Part shown: piece by piece, positions 1 through 8,820 of the stretch
Numbering within the stretch: the first letter of the stretch is position 1
How the letters are laid out: each line of letters begins with the position of its first letter
From: Streptomyces sp. NRRL WC-3618
GTDB taxonomy: Bacteria; Actinomycetota; Actinomycetes; Streptomycetales; Streptomycetaceae
Reading direction: 5' to 3'
Assembly (NCBI RefSeq): GCF_001280005.1
Contig: NZ_LGDW01000085.1
Span: 24,213-88,212, forward strand
DNA: 64,000 bases
Translations under genes and position numbers: made by a program
The notes under the pieces: model-generated
Seen by the model: only the letters and a program-made list of their open reading frames with translations
Told to the model about the DNA's origin: nothing
Databases searched by the model: none

Positions 1-76
1 CGCCCCACCCCCGCAGCCCGGCCCGCAGGACCCTCAGGCCGGTGCGCAGACTCCGCTCAAGCCGTTGTGCGTTCAT
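1..76 (-). CDS. 5' end of an unidentified protein (partial)
   Basis: On the minus strand an ATG at 76 is preceded at a good distance by a GAGAGGGGG ribosome site and opens a frame that runs off the window edge without a stop. The visible residues begin MNAQRLERSLRTGLRVLRAG, basic with spaced leucines, which could be the start of a signal sequence or amphipathic segment. It follows the four-helix membrane protein by 67 bases on the same strand, so the two may share a transcript. There is too little sequence to name a family. Confidence 0.5.
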   Translation of the reverse strand, partial: MNAQRLERSLRTGLRVLRAGLRGWG

Positions 77-143
77 CGTCACGCCCCCTCTCATCGCCCG
101 AACTCCCTTGCCGCCGAACTCCCTTGTACCGCCTCGTGCCGCA

Positions 144-1619
144 TCAGCGGTACTCCGACAGCCTGCGCCCGATGCCGAGCACCGCTCCCGCCGCACCCAG
201 CACGGCAAGGCCCGCGGCTCCCAGGGGGAGGCCGGTCATCGCGTCCCTGCCGTTCGCGGCCGCCTGGGCGAACTCCGTCTGCTCATGCCCGATGGCTGTC
301 TTCAGCGCCGTGTCGACACTGTCGAAGCACTCGCCCGTCGGCTTGTCGCCCTTGTCGCCGATGACGCGGGCCAGCGCCTGCTGGAAGTCACCGGACTCGT
401 ACTCGTCCCGCGCCTTCTTGTGGCGCTTCTCCCACTCCTCCATGCCCCCGACGGCCGTCGCGACCGGTGCCTTGCCCGGCCGGTCGTCGGCGAGGCGCTC
501 GGCCTCGGTCAGTCCCTTGCCGAGGGCTTTCATCTCCGTACGGAAGTTGTTGTCGTACGTGTCGACGACGTCGCCGTCGGCCAGTTTGACCGTCTCCGCG
601 CCGCGCGCCACCAGCGTCAGGTTCTCGTTGCCGCGCGCCTTCAGGGAGGCGATCCGGGCGTCGTGCAGCACGTTCAGCGAGCGGATGCCGTGGTCGTAGG
701 AGTCATTGAGCCCCGAGCGGGCGAAACTCTGCCCGGCGACCAGCCACAGCAGGACGACCGTCGCGGTGGCTGTCGCCGCGACCAGACCGTGGTTCAGCAC
801 CCGGTTCGTACGCCGGTAGTTGCGCCGCTGGGCCCAGACCAGGGCGCCGAGCACGGCGACGCCGAGACCGATCGCCGCCCATGGGTACGAGGTCGCGTCC
901 GCGTAGTCGGAGCGCAGCCGCTGGTTCTCCTTGGCGTAGAGCTTCTCCGCCTGCGGGAGCATCTGCGTCTGCATTGTGTCGTTCGCCAGCCGCAGGTACG
1001 AGCCGCCGACCGGGAAGCCCAGCCGGTTGTTGGCGCGGGCCCGCTCGATGTAGCCCGTGTACTCCGACAGCAGCTTGTTGAGACGGGCGATGGTCGTCGC
1101 GGACTCGGAGCCCGGCGCGGAGTTGGTCGCGGCGGCGGAGAGCTTGTCCGCGGCGTTGCGGATGTCCCGCTGGTAGCGGTCGCGGGTGGTCGCCGTCTCG
1201 TCACCGCCGGCCAGGAAACCGCTGGAGGCGGCGGTGTTGGCGTCCGCGAGGGAGCTGTAGATGTCCGCGGCGGCGGAGCTGAGGGGCTGGCTGTTGTGCA
1301 GCACGTCGTCCGCCGCCGACGAACGGTCGGTCATCTGCCAGGCGGTGACGGCGCCGAACGCGACGACGAGCACCGCGAGCAGGGCGCCGATGATCCGCAG
1401 CCGGCCGGGCTCGGTGGTCGCCGCGGCCCGCAACTGGTCGACGCCCTCGGCGAAGGCGGTGCGGCGCGGGGGCTGGGGGACACCGGGAACAGGGCCCCTG
1501 CCCCCCTGCGAGGGAATCGCGGGCAGGCCCGAGGCGGTGGACGCACCGGACGCGCCCGAGGTGCCGGAACCGCCCGGCGAGCCGGGCGTCGGTGGTGCCG
1601 CACTGCTCGTAGATGTCAC
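144..1619 (-). CDS. four-helix membrane protein with an extracytoplasmic helical domain, function unknown
   Basis: About 491 residues. A Pro/Gly/Ser-rich N-terminal tail (first ~70 residues) precedes a hydrophobic helix near residues 75-95. A long polar, mostly helical stretch follows, then two helices around 245-300 with a basic RRNYRRTNR loop between them, a second polar domain, and a last helix at the C-terminus ending in RRLSEYR. The layout recalls bacterial sensor proteins with four-helix-bundle input domains, but no kinase, HAMP or methyl-accepting signature is visible. The start is taken as GTG at 1619 because a GGGGGAGG ribosome site lies 5 bases upstream; ATGs at 1634 and 1640 lack one. 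It probably precedes the partial gene at 76-1 on one transcript. I do not recognise a specific function. Confidence 0.75.
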   Translation of the reverse strand: MTSTSSAAPPTPGSPGGSGTSGASGASTASGLPAIPSQGGRGPVPGVPQPPRRTAFAEGVDQLRAAATTEPGRLRIIGALLAVLVVAFGAVTAWQMTDRSSAADDVLHNSQPLSSAAADIYSSLADANTAASSGFLAGGDETATTRDRYQRDIRNAADKLSAAATNSAPGSESATTIARLNKLLSEYTGYIERARANNRLGFPVGGSYLRLANDTMQTQMLPQAEKLYAKENQRLRSDYADATSYPWAAIGLGVAVLGALVWAQRRNYRRTNRVLNHGLVAATATATVVLLWLVAGQSFARSGLNDSYDHGIRSLNVLHDARIASLKARGNENLTLVARGAETVKLADGDVVDTYDNNFRTEMKALGKGLTEAERLADDRPGKAPVATAVGGMEEWEKRHKKARDEYESGDFQQALARVIGDKGDKPTGECFDSVDTALKTAIGHEQTEFAQAAANGRDAMTGLPLGAAGLAVLGAAGAVLGIGRRLSEYR

Positions 1620-1849
1620 TGTGACCTCCCCCATGGTCATCCGTCACCGCCAGTATCGCCCCCGGCACTGACAATCCGCACCGACCTTGACTTGATCTTG
1701 ATCGGATCGCAGCGAGGCCGGGGCGTGTCGCGGTGAGCGGTGTGTGCCGGGGTGCGCTGCCCCGCATTCGGCCACATACGCGCTCCCCGCACCACCCCTC
1801 TGCCCATGAATACGCCGGAGGAATCTGTTCGGTTCCCGTACGAAGCAGG

Positions 1850-2815
1850 TCAGACCTCGTAGAAGCGCCGTACGCGCGCGTGCGCCTCCGCCGGGGCGTT
1901 CGTGTGGTCCAGGCCCAGCAGCGCCGCCCCCAGGACCGGTCGTGCCGTCACCACCCGGGCGAACGCCTTGGGGGCCCGGGCGGCCAGCAGTTCGGTGATG
2001 CGGTCCGTCAAGCGGGCGTGCCGGGCCGCCAGTACACCCCCGCCGAGCAGGACCGGGGTCTCCTCGTCGAGGAGGCCGAGGCGGCCGAGCGCGACCGAGG
2101 CCATGGCCACCACCTCGTCCGCCAGCCGGTCCACCAGCGCGCCCGCCACCGGGTCACCGTCCGCCGCCGTGGCGAACAGCACCGGCGTCAGCTCATGGCG
2201 CCGCGCGTTGTCGACGTCCCCCAGATGCAGGGCCTCGATCAGCGCGTACATGGAGGTGAGCCCGAAGTGGGCGGGCAGGGCGGACATCAGGGCCGTCGGA
2301 CCGCCCCGACCGTCCTCCGCCCGCGCCGCGTGCCACATGGCCTCCTCGGCCAGACCCCAGCCACCGCCCCAGTCGCCGGAGATCCGCCCCAGCGCGGGGA
2401 AGCGAGCCGTGCGGCCGTCCGGAGTCATGCCGACGCAGTTGATGCCGGCGCCACAGACGACGGCGACTCCGCGCGGCTCGGTGATCCCGGCCCGCAGGAT
2501 CGCGAAGGTGTCGTTGCGTACGTCGACACTCGCGCCCCACGCGCGTGCGTGCAGCGCGGCGGCGAACTGCTGTTCCTCCACGGGGAAGTCGGCGTTCGCC
2601 AGACAGGCCGAGACCCGGTCGACGGACGAGACCCCGGCGGCGCCGAAGGCCTCGGCGACGGCGTCGGCGAGCCCGGAGACCGCGACGTCCAGTCCGTCGG
2701 TCGGCGGCCGGAACCCCCCGCCGCGCGCCGTGGCCAGCACCTCCCCGTCGGCCGCGACCACCGCCACGTCGGTCTTGCTGTTGCCGGCGTCGACGGCGAG
2801 GACGTGTGCGGTCAT
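1850..2815 (-). CDS. csnK: BadF/BadG-type sugar kinase of the csn operon (CsnK)
   Basis: About 321 residues. The N-terminal phosphate-1 loop reads LAVDAGNSKTDVAVV and a later glycine-rich segment reads AVVCGAGINCVGMTPDG, both typical of the BadF/BadG/BcrA/BcrD ATPase fold that includes N-acetylglucosamine kinases. A further glycine-rich motif, PVLLGGGVLAAR, lies near the C-terminus. The start at 2815 overlaps the stop of the upstream glycosidase by 4 bases (ATGA), which indicates translational coupling. It is the last gene of the six-gene operon. By family and position it probably phosphorylates the imported amino sugar, glucosamine or a related chitosan product; that substrate is inferred from the operon's identity, not from active-site residues. 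Confidence 0.85.
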   Translation of the reverse strand: MTAHVLAVDAGNSKTDVAVVAADGEVLATARGGGFRPPTDGLDVAVSGLADAVAEAFGAAGVSSVDRVSACLANADFPVEEQQFAAALHARAWGASVDVRNDTFAILRAGITEPRGVAVVCGAGINCVGMTPDGRTARFPALGRISGDWGGGWGLAEEAMWHAARAEDGRGGPTALMSALPAHFGLTSMYALIEALHLGDVDNARRHELTPVLFATAADGDPVAGALVDRLADEVVAMASVALGRLGLLDEETPVLLGGGVLAARHARLTDRITELLAARAPKAFARVVTARPVLGAALLGLDHTNAPAEAHARVRRFYEV

Positions 2816-4077
2816 GCCCACGCGAGATGCTCCCGGTTGTGCGCGATCAGGGTGTCGGTCAGGGTGTCCGCGTAGTCGTACTGGCCGACGAGCGGATGTG
2901 CGAGCAGCGCCCGGAAGACCCGGTTGCGCCCGCCGTGCAGCGCGGCCTCCAGCGCCAGTTCCTCGTAGGCGGTGACGTTGGCGATCAGCCCCGCGTACAG
3001 CGGGTCGACAGCCGGGACGGCCAGGGGAGCGGCCCCCGCCCGGCCCACCGCGGCCTGCGTCTCGATGACCGCGTCGTCCGGGAGGAAGGGCAACGTGCCC
3101 TTGTTGTACGTGTTCACCACCTGGTAGGGACTGCCGCCCCCGCCCAGCAGCGACGCGGCCAGATCCACCGCCGCCTCCGAGTAGAAGGCGCCGCCGCGCT
3201 TGGCCAGCAGCTCCGGTTTCTCGTCCAGGGCCGGATCGCCGTACATCCGCAGCAGTTCCTCCTCCATCGCCGCCACCTCGGCCGCCCGGGAGGGCTTGGT
3301 GCGCAGCTCGCGTACGACGCTGTCGTGGGCGTAGTAGTACCGCAGGTAGTAGGACGGCACCGTCTCCAGCCGGTCCAGGACCGTACGCGGAAGGCGGAGG
3401 TCGTCGGCGATCCGGTCGCCGTACTCGCTGAGCAGCCGGGGCAGGACGTCCTCGCCCTCGGGGCCGCCGAGGCGGACGCCCGTCTCCCAGGTGAGGTGGT
3501 TGAGGCCCACGTGGTCCAGGTGGACGTCGGCCGGGGTCACCCCCAGCAGGGCGGCGAACTTCCGCTGGAAGCCGATCGCCACGTTGCACAGGCCGACCGC
3601 CTTGTGGCCGGCCTGGAGCAGGGCGCGGGTGACGATGCCCACCGGGTTGGTGAAGTCGATGATCCAGGCGTCCGGGTTGGTCCGCCGGACGCGCTCGGCG
3701 ATGTCCAGGACGACCGGCACCGTGCGCAGCGCCTTGGCGAGGCCGCCCGCGCCGGTCGTCTCCTGGCCGACGCAGCCGCACTCCAGCGGCCATGTCTCGT
3801 CCTGCTGCCTGGCCGCCTGGCCACCGACGCGGAGTTGGAGCAGGACGGCGTCGGCGCCCTCGACACCCTTGTCCAGGTCGTCGGTTGTGGTGATCTTGCC
3901 GTTGTGACCCTGCTTGGCGAAGATGCGCCGGGCGAGCCCGCCGACCAGCTCCAGGCGTTCGGCGGCCGGGTCGACGAGCACCAGCTCCTCTATGGGCAGG
4001 GTGTCCCGCAACCGGGCGAAACCGTCGATGAGTTCGGGGGTGTAGGTCGAACCGCCGCCGACCACGGTGAGTTTCAT
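2812..4077 (-). CDS. csnH: GH4-family 6-phospho-beta-glucosidase (CsnH)
   Basis: About 421 residues, the usual length for glycoside hydrolase family 4. The N-terminus KLTVVGGGSTYTPELIDGF is the family's NAD-binding fold. The metal-site cysteine and histidine are seen in the GLCNVAIGFQ and DHVGLNHLTW segments. GH4 enzymes cleave phosphorylated or free glycosides by an NAD- and Mn-dependent redox-elimination mechanism in the cytoplasm. It lies 7 bases after the MalG-like permease and overlaps csnK by 4 bases, so it is co-translated with both. In the csn operon it would process the imported sugar; the exact glycoside cannot be read from the sequence. Confidence 0.88.
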   Translation of the reverse strand: MKLTVVGGGSTYTPELIDGFARLRDTLPIEELVLVDPAAERLELVGGLARRIFAKQGHNGKITTTDDLDKGVEGADAVLLQLRVGGQAARQQDETWPLECGCVGQETTGAGGLAKALRTVPVVLDIAERVRRTNPDAWIIDFTNPVGIVTRALLQAGHKAVGLCNVAIGFQRKFAALLGVTPADVHLDHVGLNHLTWETGVRLGGPEGEDVLPRLLSEYGDRIADDLRLPRTVLDRLETVPSYYLRYYYAHDSVVRELRTKPSRAAEVAAMEEELLRMYGDPALDEKPELLAKRGGAFYSEAAVDLAASLLGGGGSPYQVVNTYNKGTLPFLPDDAVIETQAAVGRAGAAPLAVPAVDPLYAGLIANVTAYEELALEAALHGGRNRVFRALLAHPLVGQYDYADTLTDTLIAHNREHLAWA

Positions 4078-4084
4078 GAATGCA

Positions 4085-5008
4085 TCAACCCTTTACGCCG
4101 GTGAGAGTGACGCCTTCGACGAACGCCTTCTGGGCGAAGAAGAACACGACGAGTACGGGGGCCAGGACCAGCACGGTCGCGGCCATGGTGAGGTTCCAGT
4201 CGGTGTGGTGGGCGCCCTTGAAGGACTCCAGGCCGTAACTCAGCGTCCACGCGCCCGGGTTCTCGGAGGCGTAGATCTGCGGGCCGAAGTAGTCGTTCCA
4301 GGCGTTGAAGAACTGGAAGAGGGCGATGGCGGCGATTCCGGGCTTCGCCATCGGCAGGACGACCCTGAGCAACGTGCGCAGGTCCCCGCAGCCGTCCACC
4401 TTCGCCGCGTCCAGATACTCGTTCGGGATGGTCATCAGGAACTGGCGCAGCAGGAAGATCGAGAACGCGTCGCCGAACGCCAGCGGGGTGATCAACGGCC
4501 ACAGTGTGCCGGACAGGTCCAGCTGCTTCGCCCAGAACAGGTACATCGGGATGACGACCACCTGGGGCGGCAGCATCATCATCGAGATGACCAGCATGAG
4601 CGTCAGATTGCGGCCCCGGAAGCGGAACTTGGCCAGCGCGTACGCCACGGGGACGGACGAGACGACGGTCAAGGCGGTGCCCAGTCCGGCGTAGATCAGG
4701 GTGTTCTTCCACCAGGTGAGAAAGCCCGGGGTGTCGAAGACCTTGCGGTAGTTGGACCACTCCCAGGTGTGCGGGATCAGGTCCCGGCTGAGGGCCTGCG
4801 AGTCGCTCATCAGCGAGGTCAGGAACACGAACACGAAGGGCAGGGTGAAGAAGAGGGCCGCCGCGACGCCGAGGGAGTGGACCGCGATCCATTCCAGCAG
4901 TGCCTTACGGCGGGCCGTGCGCTCGGCGGGCGTGGCGGGGGCCTTCAACTCCACCGGCCGTTCGAGTAGATGAGTGGTGTCCTGGGTCATGTCAGTCATG
5001 TCAGTCAC
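4085..5008 (-). CDS. csnG: sugar ABC transporter permease, MalG type (CsnG)
   Basis: About 307 residues with six predicted membrane helices. The EAA loop that contacts the ATPase is visible as EYLDAAKVDGCGDLRTLLRV followed by VLPMAKPGIA. This is the inner-membrane subunit that pairs with the MalF-like permease upstream. Its start overlaps the stop of that gene by 8 bases, showing tight coupling. No ATPase gene is present in the operon; Streptomyces carbohydrate importers commonly share one MsiK-type ATPase encoded elsewhere, which is the likely arrangement here. The N-terminus carries a repeated MTDMTDMT, so the exact start could be one of several nearby ATGs. Confidence 0.9.
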   Translation of the reverse strand: MTDMTDMTQDTTHLLERPVELKAPATPAERTARRKALLEWIAVHSLGVAAALFFTLPFVFVFLTSLMSDSQALSRDLIPHTWEWSNYRKVFDTPGFLTWWKNTLIYAGLGTALTVVSSVPVAYALAKFRFRGRNLTLMLVISMMMLPPQVVVIPMYLFWAKQLDLSGTLWPLITPLAFGDAFSIFLLRQFLMTIPNEYLDAAKVDGCGDLRTLLRVVLPMAKPGIAAIALFQFFNAWNDYFGPQIYASENPGAWTLSYGLESFKGAHHTDWNLTMAATVLVLAPVLVVFFFAQKAFVEGVTLTGVKG

Positions 5009-5945
5009 CTGCCTGGATGAGGCCGCCCCGGCGCCGCATCAACAGCGCGGTGAACGCCATCGACAGGGCGAACAGGACCAGGGCGACGACACAGGCGGAG
5101 CCGTAGTCGAAGCGCTGGAAGCCGAGGTTGTAGACGAGTTGGGGGAGGGTGAGCGTGGAGTGCTCGGGGTAGCCGGGCTCGAACGTGGTGCCCGCGCCCT
5201 GGATCACACCCGAGGCGACCTTTCCGGCCACCAGTGGCTGCGTGTAGTACTGCGTCGCCCCGATGACGCCGGTGACGACGGCGAACATGATGATCGGCGA
5301 GATGTTCGGCAGCGTGACGAACCGGAACCGCTGCCAGGGCGTCGCGCCGTCCAGCTCGGCCGCCTCGTACTGCTCCCTCGGTACGTCGAGCAGGGCGGCC
5401 ATGAAGATCACCATCAGGTCGCCGACGCCCCACAGGGCCAGCATGGTGAGCGCCGGCTTGGACCAGCTGGGGTCGTTGAACCAGCCCGGCGCCGGGATGC
5501 CGATCCTCTCCAGGAGGGAGTTGACCGGTCCCGTACCGGGGTTGAGGAGGAACGCGAACGCCATGGTCGCGGCGACCGGCGGGGCCAGGTAGGGCAGATA
5601 GAAGAGGGTGCGGAAGATCCCCGTACCCGTCTTGATCTTCGTGATGAGCATGCCGATCCCGAGTCCGAACAGGACACGGAGGATCACCATGATCACGACC
5701 AGCCACAGGGTGTTGCGCAGGGCGGGCCAGAAGTAGGGGTAGGACTCGAAGACGTACGCCCAGTTCTTCGTTCCGCTCCAGGTCGGCGGCTTGAAGCCGT
5801 CGTAGTGCATGAACGAGAAGTAGACCGTGGAGATCATCGGGTACGCGAAGAAGACCGTGAAACCGATCAGCCAGGGCGAGAGGAAGGCGAGGGTGCGCAG
5901 CCTCGAACGCCGGTGCTTCGCCCGCAGGGTGTAGGTGGCGGCCAT
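5001..5945 (-). CDS. csnF: sugar ABC transporter permease, MalF type (CsnF)
   Basis: About 314 residues with six membrane helices, beginning MAATYTLRAKHRRSRLRTLA and then entering the first helix FLSPWLIGFTVFFAYP. The EAA loop reads EQYEAAELDGATPWQRFRFV followed by TLPNISPI. The ATG at 5945 lies 2 bases beyond the stop of the binding-protein gene, so the open frame that extends further upstream is not the true start. It forms the membrane channel with the MalG-like subunit. The product should import chitosan-derived amino sugars if the csn assignment holds. Confidence 0.9.
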   Translation of the reverse strand: MAATYTLRAKHRRSRLRTLAFLSPWLIGFTVFFAYPMISTVYFSFMHYDGFKPPTWSGTKNWAYVFESYPYFWPALRNTLWLVVIMVILRVLFGLGIGMLITKIKTGTGIFRTLFYLPYLAPPVAATMAFAFLLNPGTGPVNSLLERIGIPAPGWFNDPSWSKPALTMLALWGVGDLMVIFMAALLDVPREQYEAAELDGATPWQRFRFVTLPNISPIIMFAVVTGVIGATQYYTQPLVAGKVASGVIQGAGTTFEPGYPEHSTLTLPQLVYNLGFQRFDYGSACVVALVLFALSMAFTALLMRRRGGLIQAGD

Positions 5946-5947
5946 GG

Positions 5948-7285
5948 CTACTTCGCCTGCGCGATGTCCGTGTCGATCTGCGCCGCCGCCTTCTTCAGGC
6001 CCGCCTTCAGGTCGGTGGCCTTGCCGCTCTCGTAGTCGTAGCCGAGCTGCTGGATGGTGGTGAGGTAGACGCCGCCGTTGATCGAGGCCGGCGACGTGGT
6101 GGAGTGGGGGTTCGCGGCGATGTCGAGGAAGGTCTTGAAGCGCGGGTCGTACTTCAGCTTCGGGGACTTCAGGGCCTCGAGCGTGGAGGGCACGTTGTGG
6201 ATCGCGTTGGAGAAGCCGACGACCGCGTCCGTGTCCGTGGTGATGTACTTGACCAGTTCCCAGGCCGCGTTCTGCTTCTTGCTGGTGGCCGCGATACCGG
6301 CGATGGTGCCGGTGATGTAGCCCTTGCCGTACTGGTCGGCCTTGTCGTCGGGCACGGGCAGCGGGGCGACGCCGATCTCGAAGCCGGGCTTCGCGTCCAG
6401 CGCCATCCCGAGGCGCCACTCGCCGTCGAGCTGCATGGCCACCTGGCCGGTCTGGAAGGGGTGCTTGGGGCCCCACTCGTCACCGAGCCCGGAGCGGAAC
6501 TTCTCCAGCTTCTGGAAGCCGCCCAGCTCGTCCACGAGCTTCTTCTGGAGGGCCATGGCGTCGGCGACGGCCGGGTCGGTGGCGACCGTCGACTTGCCGG
6601 ACGTGTCGAAGTACGTCGGCCCGAACTGGCCCATGTAGTGCTCGGTGGTCGTCTCCCAGCCGTGGTAGTCCGGCATGAATCCGAGCTGCTTGTACGTGTC
6701 GCCCTGGGGAACCGTCAGCTTCTTGGCGTCGGCCTCGAACTCCGACCAGGTCTTCGGCGGGCCGGCGATCCCGGCCTTCTGGAAGGCGGTCTTGTTGTAG
6801 TACAGGCCGTAGGCGTCGCCGAGCAGCGGGACGGCGCAGCGGTCGCCTTCGTACTGGGTGTACTCGCTCATCGCCTTCGGGAAGGTGGTCGCCGGGTCGA
6901 TGCCCGCCTTCTTGAACAGCGGGTTCAGGTCGACCAGCGCGCCCGACGAGCAGAACTTGCCGACGCCGTTGGTGGTGAACGACGAGATCACGTCCGGCGC
7001 CTTGCTGCCGCCCGCGCGCAGCGCCTGGTTCATCTTGTCGTCGGTCATGTTGCCGACGACATCCACATGGATGTTCGGGTGGACCTTCTCGAAACCGGCG
7101 ATCAGCGCCTTCACGCCCGCCACCTCGTTGGGCGCGCTCCAGGCGTGCCAGAAGGTGATGGTCGTGTCCTTGGACGGGTCGTCGGAGGCTCCGGACGACG
7201 TCTGGCCCGTACAGGCCGTGGCCAGGAGGGCTGTCGAGGCGGTCACGGCGAGGGCGGAGGCGACTTTTCTGGATATTCCGGGCAT
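5948..7285 (-). CDS. csnE: extracellular sugar-binding lipoprotein (CsnE)
   Basis: About 445 residues. A lipoprotein signal peptide ends with the lipobox LLATAC at about residue 26, followed by a Gly/Ser/Asp-rich linker and the ITFWHAWSAPNEVAGVKALI opening typical of family 1 (MalE/UgpB-like) binding proteins. It captures the sugar outside the membrane and delivers it to the two permeases directly downstream. The start at 7285 has a GGGAGA ribosome site 8-10 bases upstream. It lies 95 bases after the regulator gene on the same strand. A G-rich leader separates the two. Confidence 0.9.
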   Translation of the reverse strand: MPGISRKVASALAVTASTALLATACTGQTSSGASDDPSKDTTITFWHAWSAPNEVAGVKALIAGFEKVHPNIHVDVVGNMTDDKMNQALRAGGSKAPDVISSFTTNGVGKFCSSGALVDLNPLFKKAGIDPATTFPKAMSEYTQYEGDRCAVPLLGDAYGLYYNKTAFQKAGIAGPPKTWSEFEADAKKLTVPQGDTYKQLGFMPDYHGWETTTEHYMGQFGPTYFDTSGKSTVATDPAVADAMALQKKLVDELGGFQKLEKFRSGLGDEWGPKHPFQTGQVAMQLDGEWRLGMALDAKPGFEIGVAPLPVPDDKADQYGKGYITGTIAGIAATSKKQNAAWELVKYITTDTDAVVGFSNAIHNVPSTLEALKSPKLKYDPRFKTFLDIAANPHSTTSPASINGGVYLTTIQQLGYDYESGKATDLKAGLKKAAAQIDTDIAQAK

Positions 7286-7380
7286 GGCGAGGTCTCCCAG
7301 GGAAGGGCGTGGCAGGGCAGGACTGGTGAGGGGTGAGGAAGGGGGTGCGGGGGCGGTGAGGAAGTGGGGTGCGGGGCGGC

Positions 7381-8592
7381 TCAGCGGGAGGTGTCGAAGA
7401 CCTCGTCGCGGGTGGTCGCGAGGGCGCTCTCCAGCGCGCCCCGCAGCACGGGATGTTCGCGTACGTCGCCCACGACCAGCCGGGGGCGGGCCGCGGCCAG
7501 TTCCTCCAGCTCGGCCTGGACCAGACCGCGCAGGGGTTCGCCGCCCGCGGTGAGGGAGGCGCCGCTGAGGACGACGAGTTCGGGGTCGAGGACGGAGACG
7601 AGCGAGGCCAGACCGGTGGCCAGGCCCGTCGCGTACGTTTCGAGGAGCCGCCGGTGGGGGCCCGCGTCGATGTCGGCGGCCTGGGCGACGAGGGCGGCGG
7701 CGACCTCGGCGTACGGGCCCTCGGGGACGGGGCTGATGCCCAGTTCGCGGGCGAGCCGGGGGATGACCTGCGAACCGGCGAGTTCCTGGTAGCCGCCGCT
7801 GCCGGCCCTGCTGACCTGCCGGACGAGGGGTGTGCCCGGCACGGGCAGGAAACCGACCTCGCCGGCGCCGCCGGTCCAGCCGCGGTGCAGCCGGCCGCCG
7901 AGGACGAGCGCGGCGCCGAGTCCGCCCTCGTTCCACAGGAGCACGAAGTCGTCGTGCCCTCTGGCCGCGCCGAGCCGTTGTTCGGCGATGGCGACGAGGT
8001 TCACGTCGTTCTCGTACTCCACCGGCATCGGCAGCGCGGCGGCGAGTTCGTCGAGGAGGGCTGGGGAGTGCCAGCCCGGGAGGTGGGAGGCGTAGCGCAG
8101 CCGGCCGGTGCCCGGGTCGAAGGCGCCCGGCGTCCCGATGACGAGCCGCCGCAGATCGCCGCGGGCCAGCCCCGCCGCCTTCACGGCACCGTCCAGGGCC
8201 TCGGTGACCTGCTGGACGACGGGCCGGGCGGGGCGTTTGCCGGGGGTGGGCAGTTCGTACTCGCCTACCGTCTTGCCGGTGATGTCGGCGACGGCGGCGA
8301 GGACGCGCTCGGGGGTGACGTCGAGCCCGGCGGCGTACGCGGCGGTCGGGTTGACCTCGTACAGCTGGGCGTTGGGGCCGGGGCGGCCCTCGCTGGTGCC
8401 GGTCGCCAGGACGAGTCCGGCCGCTTCCAGGCGGGCGAGGAGCTGTGAGGCGGTCGGCTTGGAGAGGCCGGTGAGCTTCCCGATCCGGGTGCGGGACAGG
8501 GGGCCGTGCTCCAGGAGGAGGTCCAGGGCGGCCCGGTCGTTCATGGCGCGCAGGACGCGGGGGGTGCCTGGCGTGCCTGCGGTTCCTGCCAT
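7381..8592 (-). CDS. csnR: ROK-family repressor of the csn operon (CsnR)
   Basis: About 403 residues. An N-terminal winged helix-turn-helix (LLEHGPLSRTRIGKLTGLSK and onward) is followed by a ROK sugar-kinase-like domain with VIGTPGAFDPGTG and LWNEGGLGAALVLGG segments. The cysteine cluster CxCGxxGC that binds zinc in many ROK proteins is absent: the corresponding stretch reads GEVGFLPVPGTPLVRQVSRA. The start is uncertain. ATG 8592 leads directly into the DNA-binding domain, and ATG 8637 would add 15 residues; the ATG at 8727 would put the operator inside the gene and is unlikely. The order regulator, binding protein, two permeases, GH4 and BadF-kinase matches csnR-E-F-G-H-K of Streptomyces coelicolor/lividans from memory. 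Confidence 0.85.
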   Translation of the reverse strand: MAGTAGTPGTPRVLRAMNDRAALDLLLEHGPLSRTRIGKLTGLSKPTASQLLARLEAAGLVLATGTSEGRPGPNAQLYEVNPTAAYAAGLDVTPERVLAAVADITGKTVGEYELPTPGKRPARPVVQQVTEALDGAVKAAGLARGDLRRLVIGTPGAFDPGTGRLRYASHLPGWHSPALLDELAAALPMPVEYENDVNLVAIAEQRLGAARGHDDFVLLWNEGGLGAALVLGGRLHRGWTGGAGEVGFLPVPGTPLVRQVSRAGSGGYQELAGSQVIPRLARELGISPVPEGPYAEVAAALVAQAADIDAGPHRRLLETYATGLATGLASLVSVLDPELVVLSGASLTAGGEPLRGLVQAELEELAAARPRLVVGDVREHPVLRGALESALATTRDEVFDTSR

Positions 8593-8663
8593 GGGCGTCT
8601 GCACCTGCCTTTCCGTGGCCCAGTTTTTCACGGTCATCGGGAGTGGTTGTTCCCAATGACTGT

Positions 8664-8678
8664 TAGGAAAGTTTCCTA
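8664..8678. promoter_or_regulatory. ROK (CsnR-type) operator palindrome
   Basis: A perfect inverted repeat TAGGAAA-G-TTTCCTA sits 72 bases upstream of csnR. It resembles the AGGAAAGTTTCCT box that I recall for CsnR and other actinobacterial ROK repressors. Its position implies autoregulation of csnR and control of the whole downstream operon. Confidence 0.8.
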
Positions 8679-8742
8679 TTGGATGGCGTGAAGATAGGAC
8701 CGGACCAAGGGGGACGTCAAGGGGCAATGAGCGAGGAATGAG

Positions 8743-8777
8743 AGAGGCGGCGCCCCCGGATCGGGGACGCCGCCTCT
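8743..8777 (-). terminator. terminator of mscS
   Basis: A 10-bp perfect stem (AGAGGCGGCG paired with CGCCGCCTCT), with further C:G pairing inside, lies 43 bases beyond the mscS stop on the minus strand. There is no U-run, as is common in this GC-rich genus. Confidence 0.65.
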
Positions 8778-8820
8778 GTCGTACAGGCTTTCGTGCAGGC
8801 TGCTGACTGTCGGGTACCGG

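Noticed and set aside
42..1736. Long plus-strand frame opposite the four-helix membrane protein
   Set aside because: It is the GC-driven mirror of the real minus-strand gene, with Arg/Gly/Val-rich composition and no domain.
1850..3793. Fusion of GH4 and kinase in one 647-codon frame
   Set aside because: The first half is a shadow of the GH4 gene; the kinase begins at 2815 with its phosphate loop.
5948..8656. Fusion of csnR region and csnE in one 902-codon frame
   Set aside because: The upstream part is a shadow of csnR in another frame; the lipoprotein signal and ribosome site fix the csnE start at 7285.
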